Positions 36,283 to 45,301 of a stretch of DNA of 63,177 bases are shown here, one piece after another. The notes beneath the pieces were generated by a model. It had not been told where the DNA came from, did no database searches, and was given only the letters and a program-made list of their open reading frames with translations. This DNA comes from DTU089 sp964421815 (lineage in GTDB: Bacteria > Bacillota > Clostridia > Oscillospirales > Acutalibacteraceae), in NCBI GenBank assembly GCA_964421815.1, contig CAYQYT010000012.1, positions 1 to 63,177 on the forward strand, written 5' to 3'. The translations under genes were made by a program, and so were the position numbers. Each line of letters opens with the position of its first letter. The first letter of the stretch is position 1.

Positions 36283-37408
36283 TTTTTCTTAGTAAAATTA
36301 ACAGATTTTTTATATCTTTTTCACTGTTAAAAAATGAGGGAGAAACTCTCACCGCACCTTGCTTCTCGGTTTTTTTCGTAATATGAGCCAACGGAGCACA
36401 ATGATACCCTCCCCTAACGGCAATTCCGTTAGAGTTTAAATATGCACAAACCTCTTCGCTATGCATATTTTCAACATTAAAACTTACAAGCGGTGCGTGA
36501 TGCAAACCGTCGTAATCTTCCCTGTAAAGCACTACTTTAGGCGTTTCTTTTAAGCCGTAAAACAGTCCTTCACAGAGTTTAGTTTCTTTGGAATGAATTC
36601 TGTTTACACCTAAACTCTCCACAGTTTCAATTCCCTTTCTCAAACCGCAAATACAAGGAACATTCAAAGTTCCGCTTTCAAGACGTTCCGGATATGCTCC
36701 GGGCTGTGAAAAATCAAATGACGCCGTTCCCGTACCACCCTCAACAATTGTGGAAAAAGCGAGATTATTGTGGAGTAACGCACCCGTACCCATGGGACCC
36801 AAAAGCCCCTTATGACCCGGTACGCAAAGACAGTCAATGCCCTGTTTTTTCATATCTAACTCAATTACCCCCGCACCTTGAGCGCCGTCAACAAAAAAAT
36901 ATGCTCCGTGTTTATGGGCAATATCGGATAATTCCTTTATGGGTAATATATTTCCGAAAACATTGGAAACGGCTGTCACCACGCACAGTTTCGTATTACT
37001 TTTTAAGGCATTTTTGAAATTACCTATGGTTTCCTCCTCGTTCTCGCTAACCTTGAAAACCGTATAATCCGCCATACCCATCTCTTTTAATCTGTGGACG
37101 GGACGCAACACGGAATTGTGTTCAAAAGAAGAAATGACAATATGATTTCCCTTTTTAACAATACCTTTAATGGCAGTATTCAATGCATAGGTACAGTTCG
37201 GAAAGAAAGAAACATATTCACCGCCGTAGCCGTTAAAAAAACGGTTGAGCGCCTCTCGGCACAGATAGACCTGTGAAGCCGATGCCACGGACATATCGTG
37301 ACCGCTCCTGCCGGGATTTGCACCGTATCGGGAAAAAGCGCCGCTTACTGTTTTTATAACCTCCGAAGGCTTCGGATAACTTGTTGCGGCATTGTCCAGA
37401 TAAATCAT
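36272..37408 (-). CDS. Cysteine desulfurase-like class V aminotransferase
   Basis: The 378-residue PLP enzyme begins MIYLDNAATSYPKPSEV, has the PLP Lys in VPGHKGLLGPMGTG and the active Cys loop RGGYHCAPLAH. This is the group II (SufS/Csd-like) cysteine desulfurase family, which takes sulfur or selenium from cysteine or selenocysteine. Its start overlaps the stop of the DUF3343 gene by four bases, so the two are co-translated. No scaffold (SufU/IscU) gene lies nearby. Confidence 0.88.
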   Translation of the reverse strand: MIYLDNAATSYPKPSEVIKTVSGAFSRYGANPGRSGHDMSVASASQVYLCREALNRFFNGYGGEYVSFFPNCTYALNTAIKGIVKKGNHIVISSFEHNSVLRPVHRLKEMGMADYTVFKVSENEEETIGNFKNALKSNTKLCVVTAVSNVFGNILPIKELSDIAHKHGAYFFVDGAQGAGVIELDMKKQGIDCLCVPGHKGLLGPMGTGALLHNNLAFSTIVEGGTGTASFDFSQPGAYPERLESGTLNVPCICGLRKGIETVESLGVNRIHSKETKLCEGLFYGLKETPKVVLYREDYDGLHHAPLVSFNVENMHSEEVCAYLNSNGIAVRGGYHCAPLAHITKKTEKQGAVRVSPSFFNSEKDIKNLLILLRKIAI

Positions 37409-37635
37409 AGTGCATCACCCAAATCAACGACACCATACACCTTTACTCCGTTGGATTTTAAAATTGAAAAGCAACGGTTGTCAATATTATTAACATAAAT
37501 AACATACCCGCATCCCTCTTCCGTTTCCGGTCGGGGATTGCGGGTCAAATACGCTTTATAGCCGTTTTTTTGCAAAAGGTCACGCCCTTTCATAGCGTAG
37601 GTCAAAGAGCCGACCTTGATACCTTTTTTATTCAT
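37405..37635 (-). CDS. DUF3343, putative Se/S carrier-like protein
   Basis: The 76-residue protein fits the DUF3343 family by size, by the AMKGRDLLQKNGYKAYLTRNP segment and by the conserved Cys in EEGCGYVIYV. The family is described as a putative selenium/sulfur carrier and often neighbours desulfurases. An upstream 30-codon extension is possible, but GGAAGGG eight bases before the ATG at 37635 decides the start. The overlap with the desulfurase gene suggests this Cys may accept sulfur or selenium from it. Confidence 0.78.
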   Translation of the reverse strand: MNKKGIKVGSLTYAMKGRDLLQKNGYKAYLTRNPRPETEEGCGYVIYVNNIDNRCFSILKSNGVKVYGVVDLGDAL

Positions 37636-37714
37636 AAAAAGACCCTTCCGTATTAAGTTAGGAATCTGACAAGCAGACCACCTTGTACATAATATGCAAG
37701 GGCTTTTACAATGT

Positions 37715-38188
37715 TTACTTTTCAATAAGGCAAACGCAATGGGCTGATATACCCTCTTTACGTCCCGTAAAACCTAATTTTTCTTCCGTTGTGGCTTTAA
37801 CGCTGACAAAATCAACATCAATTCCCAACACCTTTGCAATATTTTCCCGCATTTTCTCAATATGGGGAGCAAGTTTAGGCACCTGTGCTATGACGGTTGC
37901 ATCAATATTGACAACCTTATAGCCTTTTCGGGCAAGGAGTTCAACTACACAGGAAAGCAATTTCAAACTGTTTGCGCCCTTATATTTCGGGTCAGTATCG
38001 GGAAAATGCTTTCCTATATCACCCAATGCCGCCGCACCCAACAAACTGTCGGAAATTGCGTGGAGAAGCACATCAGCATCCGAATGTCCTAAAAGACCCA
38101 TTTCACAAGGGATTTCCACACCGCCGATTATACATTTTCTGTTCTCGGCAAAGGCATGAACATCATAGCCGTGACCTATTCTCAACAT
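37715..38188 (-). CDS. ispF: 2-C-methyl-D-erythritol 2,4-cyclodiphosphate synthase
   Basis: The 157-residue enzyme of the non-mevalonate isoprenoid pathway begins MLRIGHGYDVHAF with the metal-binding Asp and His, and has GHSDADVLLHAISDSLLGAAALGDIGKHFPDTDP. Length is normal. It stands without ispD, which often accompanies it. Confidence 0.95.
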   Translation of the reverse strand: MLRIGHGYDVHAFAENRKCIIGGVEIPCEMGLLGHSDADVLLHAISDSLLGAAALGDIGKHFPDTDPKYKGANSLKLLSCVVELLARKGYKVVNIDATVIAQVPKLAPHIEKMRENIAKVLGIDVDFVSVKATTEEKLGFTGRKEGISAHCVCLIEK

Positions 38189-38200
38189 ACCAAAAACCTC

Positions 38201-39469
38201 TTATTTACAAAGATTTTCAAGACAGGCAAGTTTTACGGAAGTTGTAAGCACTTTAACTGCTTTAGCAAGAACTTCGGCTGACGGGAATGTGGGAGCAATA
38301 CGGATATTGCTGTCCGTGGGGTCCTTTCCGTAAGGGAAGGTTGCACCTACATTTGTAAGGGTAACTCCCGCCTCTTTACAAAGCACACCCACTCTTGAAG
38401 CACTGCCGCCCGTTACATCAAGGCTGATGAAATAGCCGCCATTGGGGTTAACCCACTCGGCAATATCCAAACCTGCAAGGTCGGATTCAAGTGTATCAAT
38501 AACCGCATCGAACTTGGGCTTGAGAATTTTTGCATGAAGTTGCATGTGTGCCTTTATACCGTCAAGGTCTTTGAAGAACTTAACGTGGCGGAGCATATTA
38601 ACCTTATCGTAACTGATTGCCTGTATGGTGAGTCTTTTAAGAATTTCCTTAACATTATCAACGGAGGTTGCAATGCAGGAAACACCCGCTCCAGGGTAGG
38701 AGATTTTTGAAGTTGAAGCCACTTCAACAACCATATTTTTATTTTTTTCGGGTAGAACATCGAATATATTGAGAAGTTCATCCGTAGTTTCAGTAAGGTC
38801 ATGTACGCAATAAGCGTTATCCCAAATTATCCTGAAATCCTTTGCGGCGGTATCAAGGTTTGCAATACGCTTAACAGTATCGTCAGAGTACGTGATACCT
38901 TGGGGATTTGAGTATTTGGGCACACAGAACATACCCTTAACGGAACCGTCCTTTACCGCTTCTTCAATGGCATCCATATCGGGTCCTGTTGCAGTCATAG
39001 GAATGTTTATCATTTCTATTCCGAAATATTCGCAAATAGCAAAATGTCTGTCATAACCGGGACAGGGACAAAGGAATTTCACTTTACCCTGCTGTGACCA
39101 GGGTGTAAAACCCGCACCCGTAAACATACACTGACTGACATAATCAAACATCAAAGAAAGGCTTGAGTTACCGCCGACAATAATGTTTTCAGGCTTCACT
39201 TCCAACAAATCCGCAAAAAGTTTTTTGCACTCGGGAATACCGTCAAGAAGTCCGTAGTTTCTAACATCCACCCCCGATTCACACTTGAAGTTTCCGTCTT
39301 CCAAAGCCGTGAGCATACCGTCGGAAATATCAAGTTGATCCGCACCGGGTTTTCCACGGGACATATCAATGGTAAGCCCTTGTGCTTTAAGGTTTTCATA
39401 GTCCGCTTTAACTCGGTTATATTCGTTTCGCAATTCTTCTTGCGACATGGACAAATAAGATTTCAACAT
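38201..39469 (-). CDS. Class I/II aminotransferase (clostridial aspartate aminotransferase type)
   Basis: The 422-residue PLP enzyme has an N-terminal helix (MSQEELRNEYNRVKADYENLKA) then LTIDMSRGKPGADQLDIS and the PLP Lys in VASTSKISYPGAGVS. This pattern fits the aspartate-aminotransferase subfamily common in Bacillota and Actinobacteria. Substrate is inferred from family only. AGGAGAATTAT precedes the ATG. Confidence 0.82.
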   Translation of the reverse strand: MLKSYLSMSQEELRNEYNRVKADYENLKAQGLTIDMSRGKPGADQLDISDGMLTALEDGNFKCESGVDVRNYGLLDGIPECKKLFADLLEVKPENIIVGGNSSLSLMFDYVSQCMFTGAGFTPWSQQGKVKFLCPCPGYDRHFAICEYFGIEMINIPMTATGPDMDAIEEAVKDGSVKGMFCVPKYSNPQGITYSDDTVKRIANLDTAAKDFRIIWDNAYCVHDLTETTDELLNIFDVLPEKNKNMVVEVASTSKISYPGAGVSCIATSVDNVKEILKRLTIQAISYDKVNMLRHVKFFKDLDGIKAHMQLHAKILKPKFDAVIDTLESDLAGLDIAEWVNPNGGYFISLDVTGGSASRVGVLCKEAGVTLTNVGATFPYGKDPTDSNIRIAPTFPSAEVLAKAVKVLTTSVKLACLENLCK

Positions 39470-39484
39470 ATAATTCTCCTAAAA

Positions 39485-40879
39485 TTAAAATTCTGCGTTA
39501 CCTGTTGTTCTGGGGAAGGGAAGAACATCGCGGATATTTGAAATACCTGTCAAATACATAATAAGTCTTTCAAAACCGAGACCGAATCCTGCATGGTGAG
39601 TACCGCCGTAACGACGAAGGTCAAGATACCACCAATAGTCCTCCTCTTTAAGACCGAGTTCTTTGATTCTTTCTGTGAGAACATCAAGTCTTTCCTCACG
39701 CTGACTTCCTCCGATGATTTCACCGATACCCATTACAAGAAGGTCAGCGGCGGCAACAGTTTTTCCGTCATCGTTAAGACGCATATAGAATGCCTTGATT
39801 TCCTTGGGATAATCCGTTACGAATACGGGTTTTTTGTAAATCTGTTCTGTGAGATATCTCTCATGCTCGGTTTGTAAATCACAACCCCAATATGCTTTAA
39901 ACTGGAAGTTGTCATTGTTCTTTTCAAGAAGTTTTACAGCATCAGTATATGTAACCCTTGCAAAATCGGAATTTGCAACGGTGGTAAGACGTTCAATAAG
40001 CCCTTTATCAATGAATTTGTTGCAGAATTCAAGTTCCTGGGAACAGTTTTCAAGAACATATTTTATAACATATTTAATCATATCTTCCGCAAGATCCATA
40101 TCATCCGTCAAATCCGCAAAAGCAATTTCCGGCTCAATCATCCAGAATTCCGCCGCGTGACGTTGGGTATAGGAACGTTCCGCTCTGAATGTGGGGCCGA
40201 ATGTATAGATTTTACCGAATGACTGTGCCATAATCTCGCCTTCAAGCTGACCGGAAACGGTAAGATATGCGGGTTTTCCGAAGAAATCCTGGGAATAGTC
40301 AACAGTTCTGTCTTCCTTTGTGGGTGCATTATTCAAATCAAAAGTGGTAACCCGGAACATCTCACCCGCACCCTCACAGTCGCTGCATGAGATAAGGGGT
40401 GTGTGGGCATACATAAAGCCACGCTCTTGGAAAAATTTATGAATTGCAAAAGCGGCAACGGAACGAACTCTGAAAGCCGCAGAATAGGTATTTGCACGGG
40501 GGCGCAGATGTCCTACCGTACGAAGATATTCAAGAGTATGACGCTTTTTTTGCAAGGGATAGTCGGGTGTTGATTCGCCCTCAATAATAACCTCTGTTGC
40601 GTTGATTTCAAAAGGTTGAGCCGCATCGGGAGTAAGAATGAGATTACCCTTTACGATAACTGCGGCGCCCACATTGATTTTGCAAATTTCTTTGAAATTT
40701 GTAATTTTTGTATCTTCAAAAACCACCTGCAAGCCCTTGAAACAACCGCCGTCGTTTATTTCAAGAAAGCCGATTGCCTTTGATGCTCTTTGAGTTTTCA
40801 CCCATCCGCAAACGGTAATTTCACCCTTTGTGAATTGCTCTGCATCCTTGTAGAGTTGGGCAATTTCAACACGTTTCAT
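39485..40879 (-). CDS. asnS: Asparaginyl-tRNA synthetase
   Basis: The 464-residue class II synthetase has the anticodon-binding OB fold (EITVCGWVKTQRASKAIGFLEIND), motif 2 (FGPTFRAERSYTQRHAAEFWMIEPE) and motif 3 (GFGLGFERLIMYLTGISNIRDVLPFPRT). The C-terminal PFPRT pattern and overall length fit AsnRS rather than AspRS. It is followed by the aminotransferase gene after 15 bases. Confidence 0.95.
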   Translation of the reverse strand: MKRVEIAQLYKDAEQFTKGEITVCGWVKTQRASKAIGFLEINDGGCFKGLQVVFEDTKITNFKEICKINVGAAVIVKGNLILTPDAAQPFEINATEVIIEGESTPDYPLQKKRHTLEYLRTVGHLRPRANTYSAAFRVRSVAAFAIHKFFQERGFMYAHTPLISCSDCEGAGEMFRVTTFDLNNAPTKEDRTVDYSQDFFGKPAYLTVSGQLEGEIMAQSFGKIYTFGPTFRAERSYTQRHAAEFWMIEPEIAFADLTDDMDLAEDMIKYVIKYVLENCSQELEFCNKFIDKGLIERLTTVANSDFARVTYTDAVKLLEKNNDNFQFKAYWGCDLQTEHERYLTEQIYKKPVFVTDYPKEIKAFYMRLNDDGKTVAAADLLVMGIGEIIGGSQREERLDVLTERIKELGLKEEDYWWYLDLRRYGGTHHAGFGLGFERLIMYLTGISNIRDVLPFPRTTGNAEF

Positions 40880-40926
40880 AATATTTCCTCCAAACCATGC
40901 CTGAAAGCAATTTGATTATTTACAAC

Positions 40927-42243
40927 TTAAAATTTCGGTGCCTTTAAAGGCGTTAAGAAAATCGGTTTCTTCTCCCCCGCCTTTTCCATTTCACGAGCAA
41001 GGAGTTTTCTCATTTCGAGAAGAAGTTTTCTGTTTCCTTTCTCTTTCACCAAATTATTTTTTTCCAAGGGGTCATTTTTCAAATCGTAGAGAAAATCGTC
41101 AAAATAAACCTTGGACGAATGTCCCAACTGTCCCGATCCGAAAGCACGGGCGGAATATTTATATTCCTTTGTTCTGACCGCTCTACCGATTTGGGATTCG
41201 CTGATTTGAACAAACACGCAATCCCTCTGTTCTTCCTCATTTGAATTCAAAGGAATCACTTTTCCCGAATAGTTTTCGGGAACGGGAATTCCCGCAATAT
41301 TTAAAATTGTGGGCGGTAAATCAATTAAACTTACGAGTCTGTTGTCCGCACCGTTCTTTTCAACCCATCCGCCGCCTATTACAAGGGGTGTGTGAATTGC
41401 AGAATCGTGGCAACTGCGTTTATACTCAAGATTTCTGGTTTTAAAATGGCAACCGTGGTCACTTGTGTAGATGATAACCGTATTATCGTAAATCCCATTT
41501 TCTTTAAGGGCGGAAATGAGTTTCCCCACATTTTCGTCAAGCCTGTTTATTGCCGCAAGGTAGTCGGGGTATTCCTCTTTATAATCCCCTTTCAAAAAGG
41601 TCAAATCCTCGGGCAAGGGGTAATCCTTATATTTTCCCACGCTCTCCTTGGGACCCTCAAAATGATGATGGTCATTCTGATGATGGGGCTCCAATTGGGA
41701 AAGGAACATAAAGAACGGCTTTTCACCCTTGTGATTATTGATGTATTCAATGGCAAAATCATTTATGCAGTCGGCTCTGTAACCTGTGAAATCAAGTTTG
41801 TTCCCTTTCTCGTCAAAAACATAGCCGTCATAGCCGTGGGATGTAAACTCCAGAACATCTGCGGCACGCCAATATTTGTAGCCCCCTTGTTTTTCCAAAG
41901 AAACTGCGGTTTTCTCACAATGAAATCCCACACCTGCATATCTGTCAGAGGCAAGATGCCATTTGCCGATATAGGCGGTGTCATAACCGTTTTCGTTAAA
42001 GTAATCCGCTAAAGTGCGAGAATTCTCCGGGAGCGGTATTCCGTTCCAATAGCAACCGCACTCCGTGGCATAAAGCCCCGTCTGAAGACAGGCACGGGCA
42101 GGGCCGCACACAGGCTGACAGGTAAAGGAATTTGAGAACATTGTTCCCTCTTCACCCAAATCCCACACATTTGGCATAAGTTCCGGGGTAAGAGTGTCCC
42201 ATCTTTGCTGATCGGAAAAATAAAAAATAATATTCGGCTTCAT
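40927..42243 (-). CDS. Sulfatase family hydrolase
   Basis: The 438-residue enzyme begins with NIIFYFSDQQRWDTL (metal-binding Asp residues) and has CGPARACLQTG, the CxPxR motif whose Cys is converted to formylglycine. YTSDHG later provides more metal ligands. No signal peptide is visible, so it likely acts in the cytoplasm on imported sugar sulfates or as a phosphonate/phosphodiester hydrolase; the true substrate is unknown. No radical SAM maturase is in the window. It has its own promoter and GGGGGTGAT ribosome binding site. Confidence 0.85.
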   Translation of the reverse strand: MKPNIIFYFSDQQRWDTLTPELMPNVWDLGEEGTMFSNSFTCQPVCGPARACLQTGLYATECGCYWNGIPLPENSRTLADYFNENGYDTAYIGKWHLASDRYAGVGFHCEKTAVSLEKQGGYKYWRAADVLEFTSHGYDGYVFDEKGNKLDFTGYRADCINDFAIEYINNHKGEKPFFMFLSQLEPHHQNDHHHFEGPKESVGKYKDYPLPEDLTFLKGDYKEEYPDYLAAINRLDENVGKLISALKENGIYDNTVIIYTSDHGCHFKTRNLEYKRSCHDSAIHTPLVIGGGWVEKNGADNRLVSLIDLPPTILNIAGIPVPENYSGKVIPLNSNEEEQRDCVFVQISESQIGRAVRTKEYKYSARAFGSGQLGHSSKVYFDDFLYDLKNDPLEKNNLVKEKGNRKLLLEMRKLLAREMEKAGEKKPIFLTPLKAPKF

Positions 42244-42278
42244 AGGACATCACCCCCAAAAATACATATACGAGGTGA

Positions 42279-42307
42279 ATTATATCAAAATTCTGCCATT
42301 TTGTAAA
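42279..42307 (-). promoter_or_regulatory. Promoter of the sulfatase gene
   Basis: On the minus strand TTTACA (42302-42307), 17 bases, TATAAT (42279-42284), about 36 bases before the start codon. Confidence 0.7.
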
Positions 42308-42381
42308 CCTTTTTACATATATATTATAAATTTTTTTAGAGTATCTGCGGCAAAAACAAAAAAATATGTCAATTAAGGCTA

Positions 42382-42410
42382 TTGTAAGTTTCACGAAGTT
42401 GTTGTATAAT
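42382..42410 (+). promoter_or_regulatory. Promoter of the two oxidoreductase genes
   Basis: TTGTAA (42382-42387), 17 bases and TATAAT (42405-42410) lie 30 bases before the GTG start at 42441. This position rules out longer versions of the protein that start upstream. Confidence 0.7.
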
Positions 42411-42440
42411 TTATTAAATTATTCAGAGGGGGGCTGTTTT

Positions 42441-43643
42441 GTGAAAAAACTTGCGATTATCGGTGCGGGCGCATCGGGTTTGTGTGCGGCAACAGAAGCA
42501 CGAAAAGAAAATCCCCATATTGATATAACCCTTTTTGACAAAATGTCAAAGGCGGGAAAAAAGATTCTTGCAACCGGCAACGGCAGATGCAATTTCACAA
42601 ACGAGGACCTTGCCCCCTCTCATTTTTACGGGAACGGAGATTTTTTAAACAGTATTTTAAACTCTGAATTTTCCGATACCGAAGATTTTTTCAAAGATTC
42701 GGGTGTTCTTCCCTATAAAGAGGACGGCCGTATCTATCCCCGCTCCCAACAAGCCTCAACAGTTCGGGAGGCTTTGCTGAATAAGATTGAAAGCAATAAT
42801 ATAACCGTAAAAACCGATTGTCCCGTTACGGAAATCAGCAGAGGAAAAAACGGTTTCAATATTAACGGCGAATTATTTCATGCAGTTATTATATGCGGCG
42901 GCGGTAAAGCCGCATCCGTACACGGTTCCGACGGTTCCTGCTACAAGATAGCAAAAGATTTCGGTCACGGTATAACGCCCCTGTACCCCGCTCTCTGCGG
43001 TCTTGTTACCAAAGATAAGGATTTGAATTTACTAAAAGGCGTGCGGGCTGAATGTAAAGCGGGGCTTTATTCGGACGAAAAACTTTTAGGCCGGGAAAGC
43101 GGTGAGGTTCAATTCACCGACAAAGCAGTTTCGGGAATACCCGTTATGAATCTCTCCCATCTTTGCGAGAACAAAAAGGATTTAAAAATACGGCTTGATT
43201 TATGCCCCGAATTTGACGAAAACCTTTTACTTTCACACATTAGCAAGTGTATAAAAAACTCCCCCCATACCGAATATGAGGTAATCTTAAACGGAATTGT
43301 TAATCTAAAACTTGCTTTTGCGGTTATGAACAGGGCTGGAATAAAAGCAAAAACTTTATGTAAAGATTTAAAAGATACACAAATTCAAAGAACTTTAAAA
43401 CTTATAAAATGCTTTGAAATCGGCATTTCTTCCCCCAAAGGTTTTGACAACGCCCAAGTGACTAAAGGCGGCATATATACAAGTGAAATTTCACCCGAAA
43501 CAATGATGTCCAAAAAAGTTGACGGGCTTTTCTTTTGCGGTGAGATTATAGACATACACGGGGACTGCGGAGGTTACAATCTGCACCTTGCTTTTACAAC
43601 GGGCAGAATCGCGGGAAACAGCGCAGGAAAATATTTGAAATAG
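42441..43643 (+). CDS. NAD(P)/FAD-dependent oxidoreductase, BaiN/HI0933 family
   Basis: The 400-residue flavoprotein begins KKLAIIGAGASGLCAATEARK, a Rossmann dinucleotide fold, and has KILATGNGRCNFTN and the C-terminal FCGEIIDIHGDCGGYNLHLAFTTGRIAG, the family signature. Functions in the family include reductases of unsaturated substrates; the present substrate is unknown. The GTG start is chosen because GAGGGGGG precedes it and the promoter overlaps the longer frame. Confidence 0.85.
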   Translation: MKKLAIIGAGASGLCAATEARKENPHIDITLFDKMSKAGKKILATGNGRCNFTNEDLAPSHFYGNGDFLNSILNSEFSDTEDFFKDSGVLPYKEDGRIYPRSQQASTVREALLNKIESNNITVKTDCPVTEISRGKNGFNINGELFHAVIICGGGKAASVHGSDGSCYKIAKDFGHGITPLYPALCGLVTKDKDLNLLKGVRAECKAGLYSDEKLLGRESGEVQFTDKAVSGIPVMNLSHLCENKKDLKIRLDLCPEFDENLLLSHISKCIKNSPHTEYEVILNGIVNLKLAFAVMNRAGIKAKTLCKDLKDTQIQRTLKLIKCFEIGISSPKGFDNAQVTKGGIYTSEISPETMMSKKVDGLFFCGEIIDIHGDCGGYNLHLAFTTGRIAGNSAGKYLK

Positions 43644-43652
43644 GGATTAAAA

Positions 43653-45251
43653 ATGATTAGAATTAACGAAATTAAAATGCCCTTGGGTGCAACGGATGAG
43701 GAAGTCAGAACTGCAACGGCAAAGGCTTTGAGAATCAAAGAAAGTGATATTAAGAGTTTTTCCCTCGCAAGACGTTCCATTGACTCACGGAAAAAAGACA
43801 ATATAATTCTCGTCTATTCCGTGGAAATTGAAACCGACCTTGACGAAGAAAAAATCGTTGCTCCTTTCCCCCCCAACAAGGCTTTTGTCACAAAAAAATA
43901 TGAATATATTCTGCCCGAGGCAAAACGTAATTTTCCCTTACGTCCCGTTGTTGTAGGCTTTGGCCCTGCGGGTATGTTTGCTTCCCTCATTCTTGCAAAA
44001 GCGGGTTTAAACCCCATTGTTTTAGAACGTGGTTCCGCTGTTGAGGAGAGAACACGTGAAGTTAACCGTTTTTGGACTGACAGAGTTTTAAACACCAACT
44101 CAAACGTTCAGTACGGCGAGGGCGGTGCAGGAACTTTCTCCGACGGAAAACTGACGACAGGAATCAAGGACGGAAGATGCAGAGAGGTATTTTTGCGCTT
44201 CGCCCAATTCGGTGCACCGGAAGAAATACTCTATTCCGCAACACCCCATATCGGCACGGACAAATTAAAAACCGTTGTTAAAAATCTCCGTAATGAAGTC
44301 ATACGATTGGGCGGTGAAATCAAGTTCAACACTCAACTTGTTGATATAATAACCGCAAACGGATTTGTTCAGGGAGTCACCTACAAAAGCCCCGACGGAA
44401 CCACCACCGATATTGAAACGGACGCGTTGATTCTTGCAATCGGTCACTCCGCAAGAGATACTTTTGAACTTGTATATAAAAAGGGTCTTGAAATAATTCA
44501 GAAACCCTTTTCCGTGGGAACAAGAATCGAGCATCCACAGGAACATATAAACAAGGCGCAGTACGGAAGTCTTTGGAACTCCCCCCTGCTCCCTGCGGCG
44601 GATTACAAATTGGCATGCCACCCAAAACACGGCAGAGGTCTTTACACATTCTGTATGTGCCCGGGAGGTACTGTTGTTGCCGCATCCTCCGAGGAGGGCG
44701 GCATGGTTGTTAACGGTATGAGCGAATATGCCCGTGATAAAGAGAACGCAAACTGCGCTTTGCTTGTGGGTATTGAGCCACCCTTTGAAAGCGACCATCC
44801 CCTTGCGGGAATGTATCTGCAAAGAGAAATTGAGCAAAAGGCGTTTAAACTGGGCGGTGGGGATTACACCGCTCCCGCGCAACTTTTGGGCGACTTTTTG
44901 AAAAATGTACCCTCAACTAAATTGGGGGCGGTAAATCCCTCCTGCCCCACGGGTGTTACAATGACGGACATTCGTCAGGTATTGCCCACAAAGGTTACTG
45001 ACACCATTGCGGGTGCAATACAGGATTTTGACAGCAAACTCCACGGTTTCAACTTATACGATGCGGTTCTTACCGCTCCCGAATCCAGAAGTTCGTCCCC
45101 AATAAGAATTATACGTGACGAATTCTTCCAGGCAACAAGGCTCCGGGGTCTTTACCCCTGCGGCGAGGGTGCGGGCTACGCGGGCGGCATTGTCTCCGCC
45201 GCCGTTGACGGAATAAGATGCGCCGAAGCTGTTTTAAGCGGTGAATATTGA
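43653..45251 (+). CDS. FAD-dependent dehydrogenase-like protein (about 530 residues)
   Basis: The 532-residue protein has an N-terminal small domain (about 1-80: MIRINEIKMPLGATDEEVRTATAKAL), then a flavin fold PVVVGFGPAGMFASLILAKAGLNPIVLERG, the motif VQYGEGGAGTFSDGKLTTG and a C-terminal YPCGEGAGYAGGIVSAAVDGIRCAEAV. This architecture is a widespread uncharacterised flavoprotein family. It starts ten bases after the previous flavoprotein gene and ends before a terminator-like hairpin. Confidence 0.83.
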   Translation: MIRINEIKMPLGATDEEVRTATAKALRIKESDIKSFSLARRSIDSRKKDNIILVYSVEIETDLDEEKIVAPFPPNKAFVTKKYEYILPEAKRNFPLRPVVVGFGPAGMFASLILAKAGLNPIVLERGSAVEERTREVNRFWTDRVLNTNSNVQYGEGGAGTFSDGKLTTGIKDGRCREVFLRFAQFGAPEEILYSATPHIGTDKLKTVVKNLRNEVIRLGGEIKFNTQLVDIITANGFVQGVTYKSPDGTTTDIETDALILAIGHSARDTFELVYKKGLEIIQKPFSVGTRIEHPQEHINKAQYGSLWNSPLLPAADYKLACHPKHGRGLYTFCMCPGGTVVAASSEEGGMVVNGMSEYARDKENANCALLVGIEPPFESDHPLAGMYLQREIEQKAFKLGGGDYTAPAQLLGDFLKNVPSTKLGAVNPSCPTGVTMTDIRQVLPTKVTDTIAGAIQDFDSKLHGFNLYDAVLTAPESRSSSPIRIIRDEFFQATRLRGLYPCGEGAGYAGGIVSAAVDGIRCAEAVLSGEY

Positions 45252-45266
45252 GTATAGAACAAACTC

Positions 45267-45301
45267 CCCCGAGAATATAATTTCTCGGGGTGATTTTTTT
45301 G
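45267..45301 (+). terminator. Terminator-like hairpin that holds the pda ribosome binding site
   Basis: A nine-base perfect stem (CCCCGAGAA at 45267-45275, TTCTCGGGG at 45282-45290) is followed by TGATTTTTTT. The end of the downstream arm plus the next bases form GGGGTGAT, a strong match to the anti-Shine-Dalgarno partner, placed five bases before the TTG start of pda. The same element can end the flavoprotein transcript and block pda translation. Confidence 0.7.

Noticed and set aside
44265..44882. Open frame of about 205 codons on the minus strand inside the second flavoprotein gene
   Set aside because: It is opposite a well-conserved coding region, has no ribosome binding site and no recognisable family.
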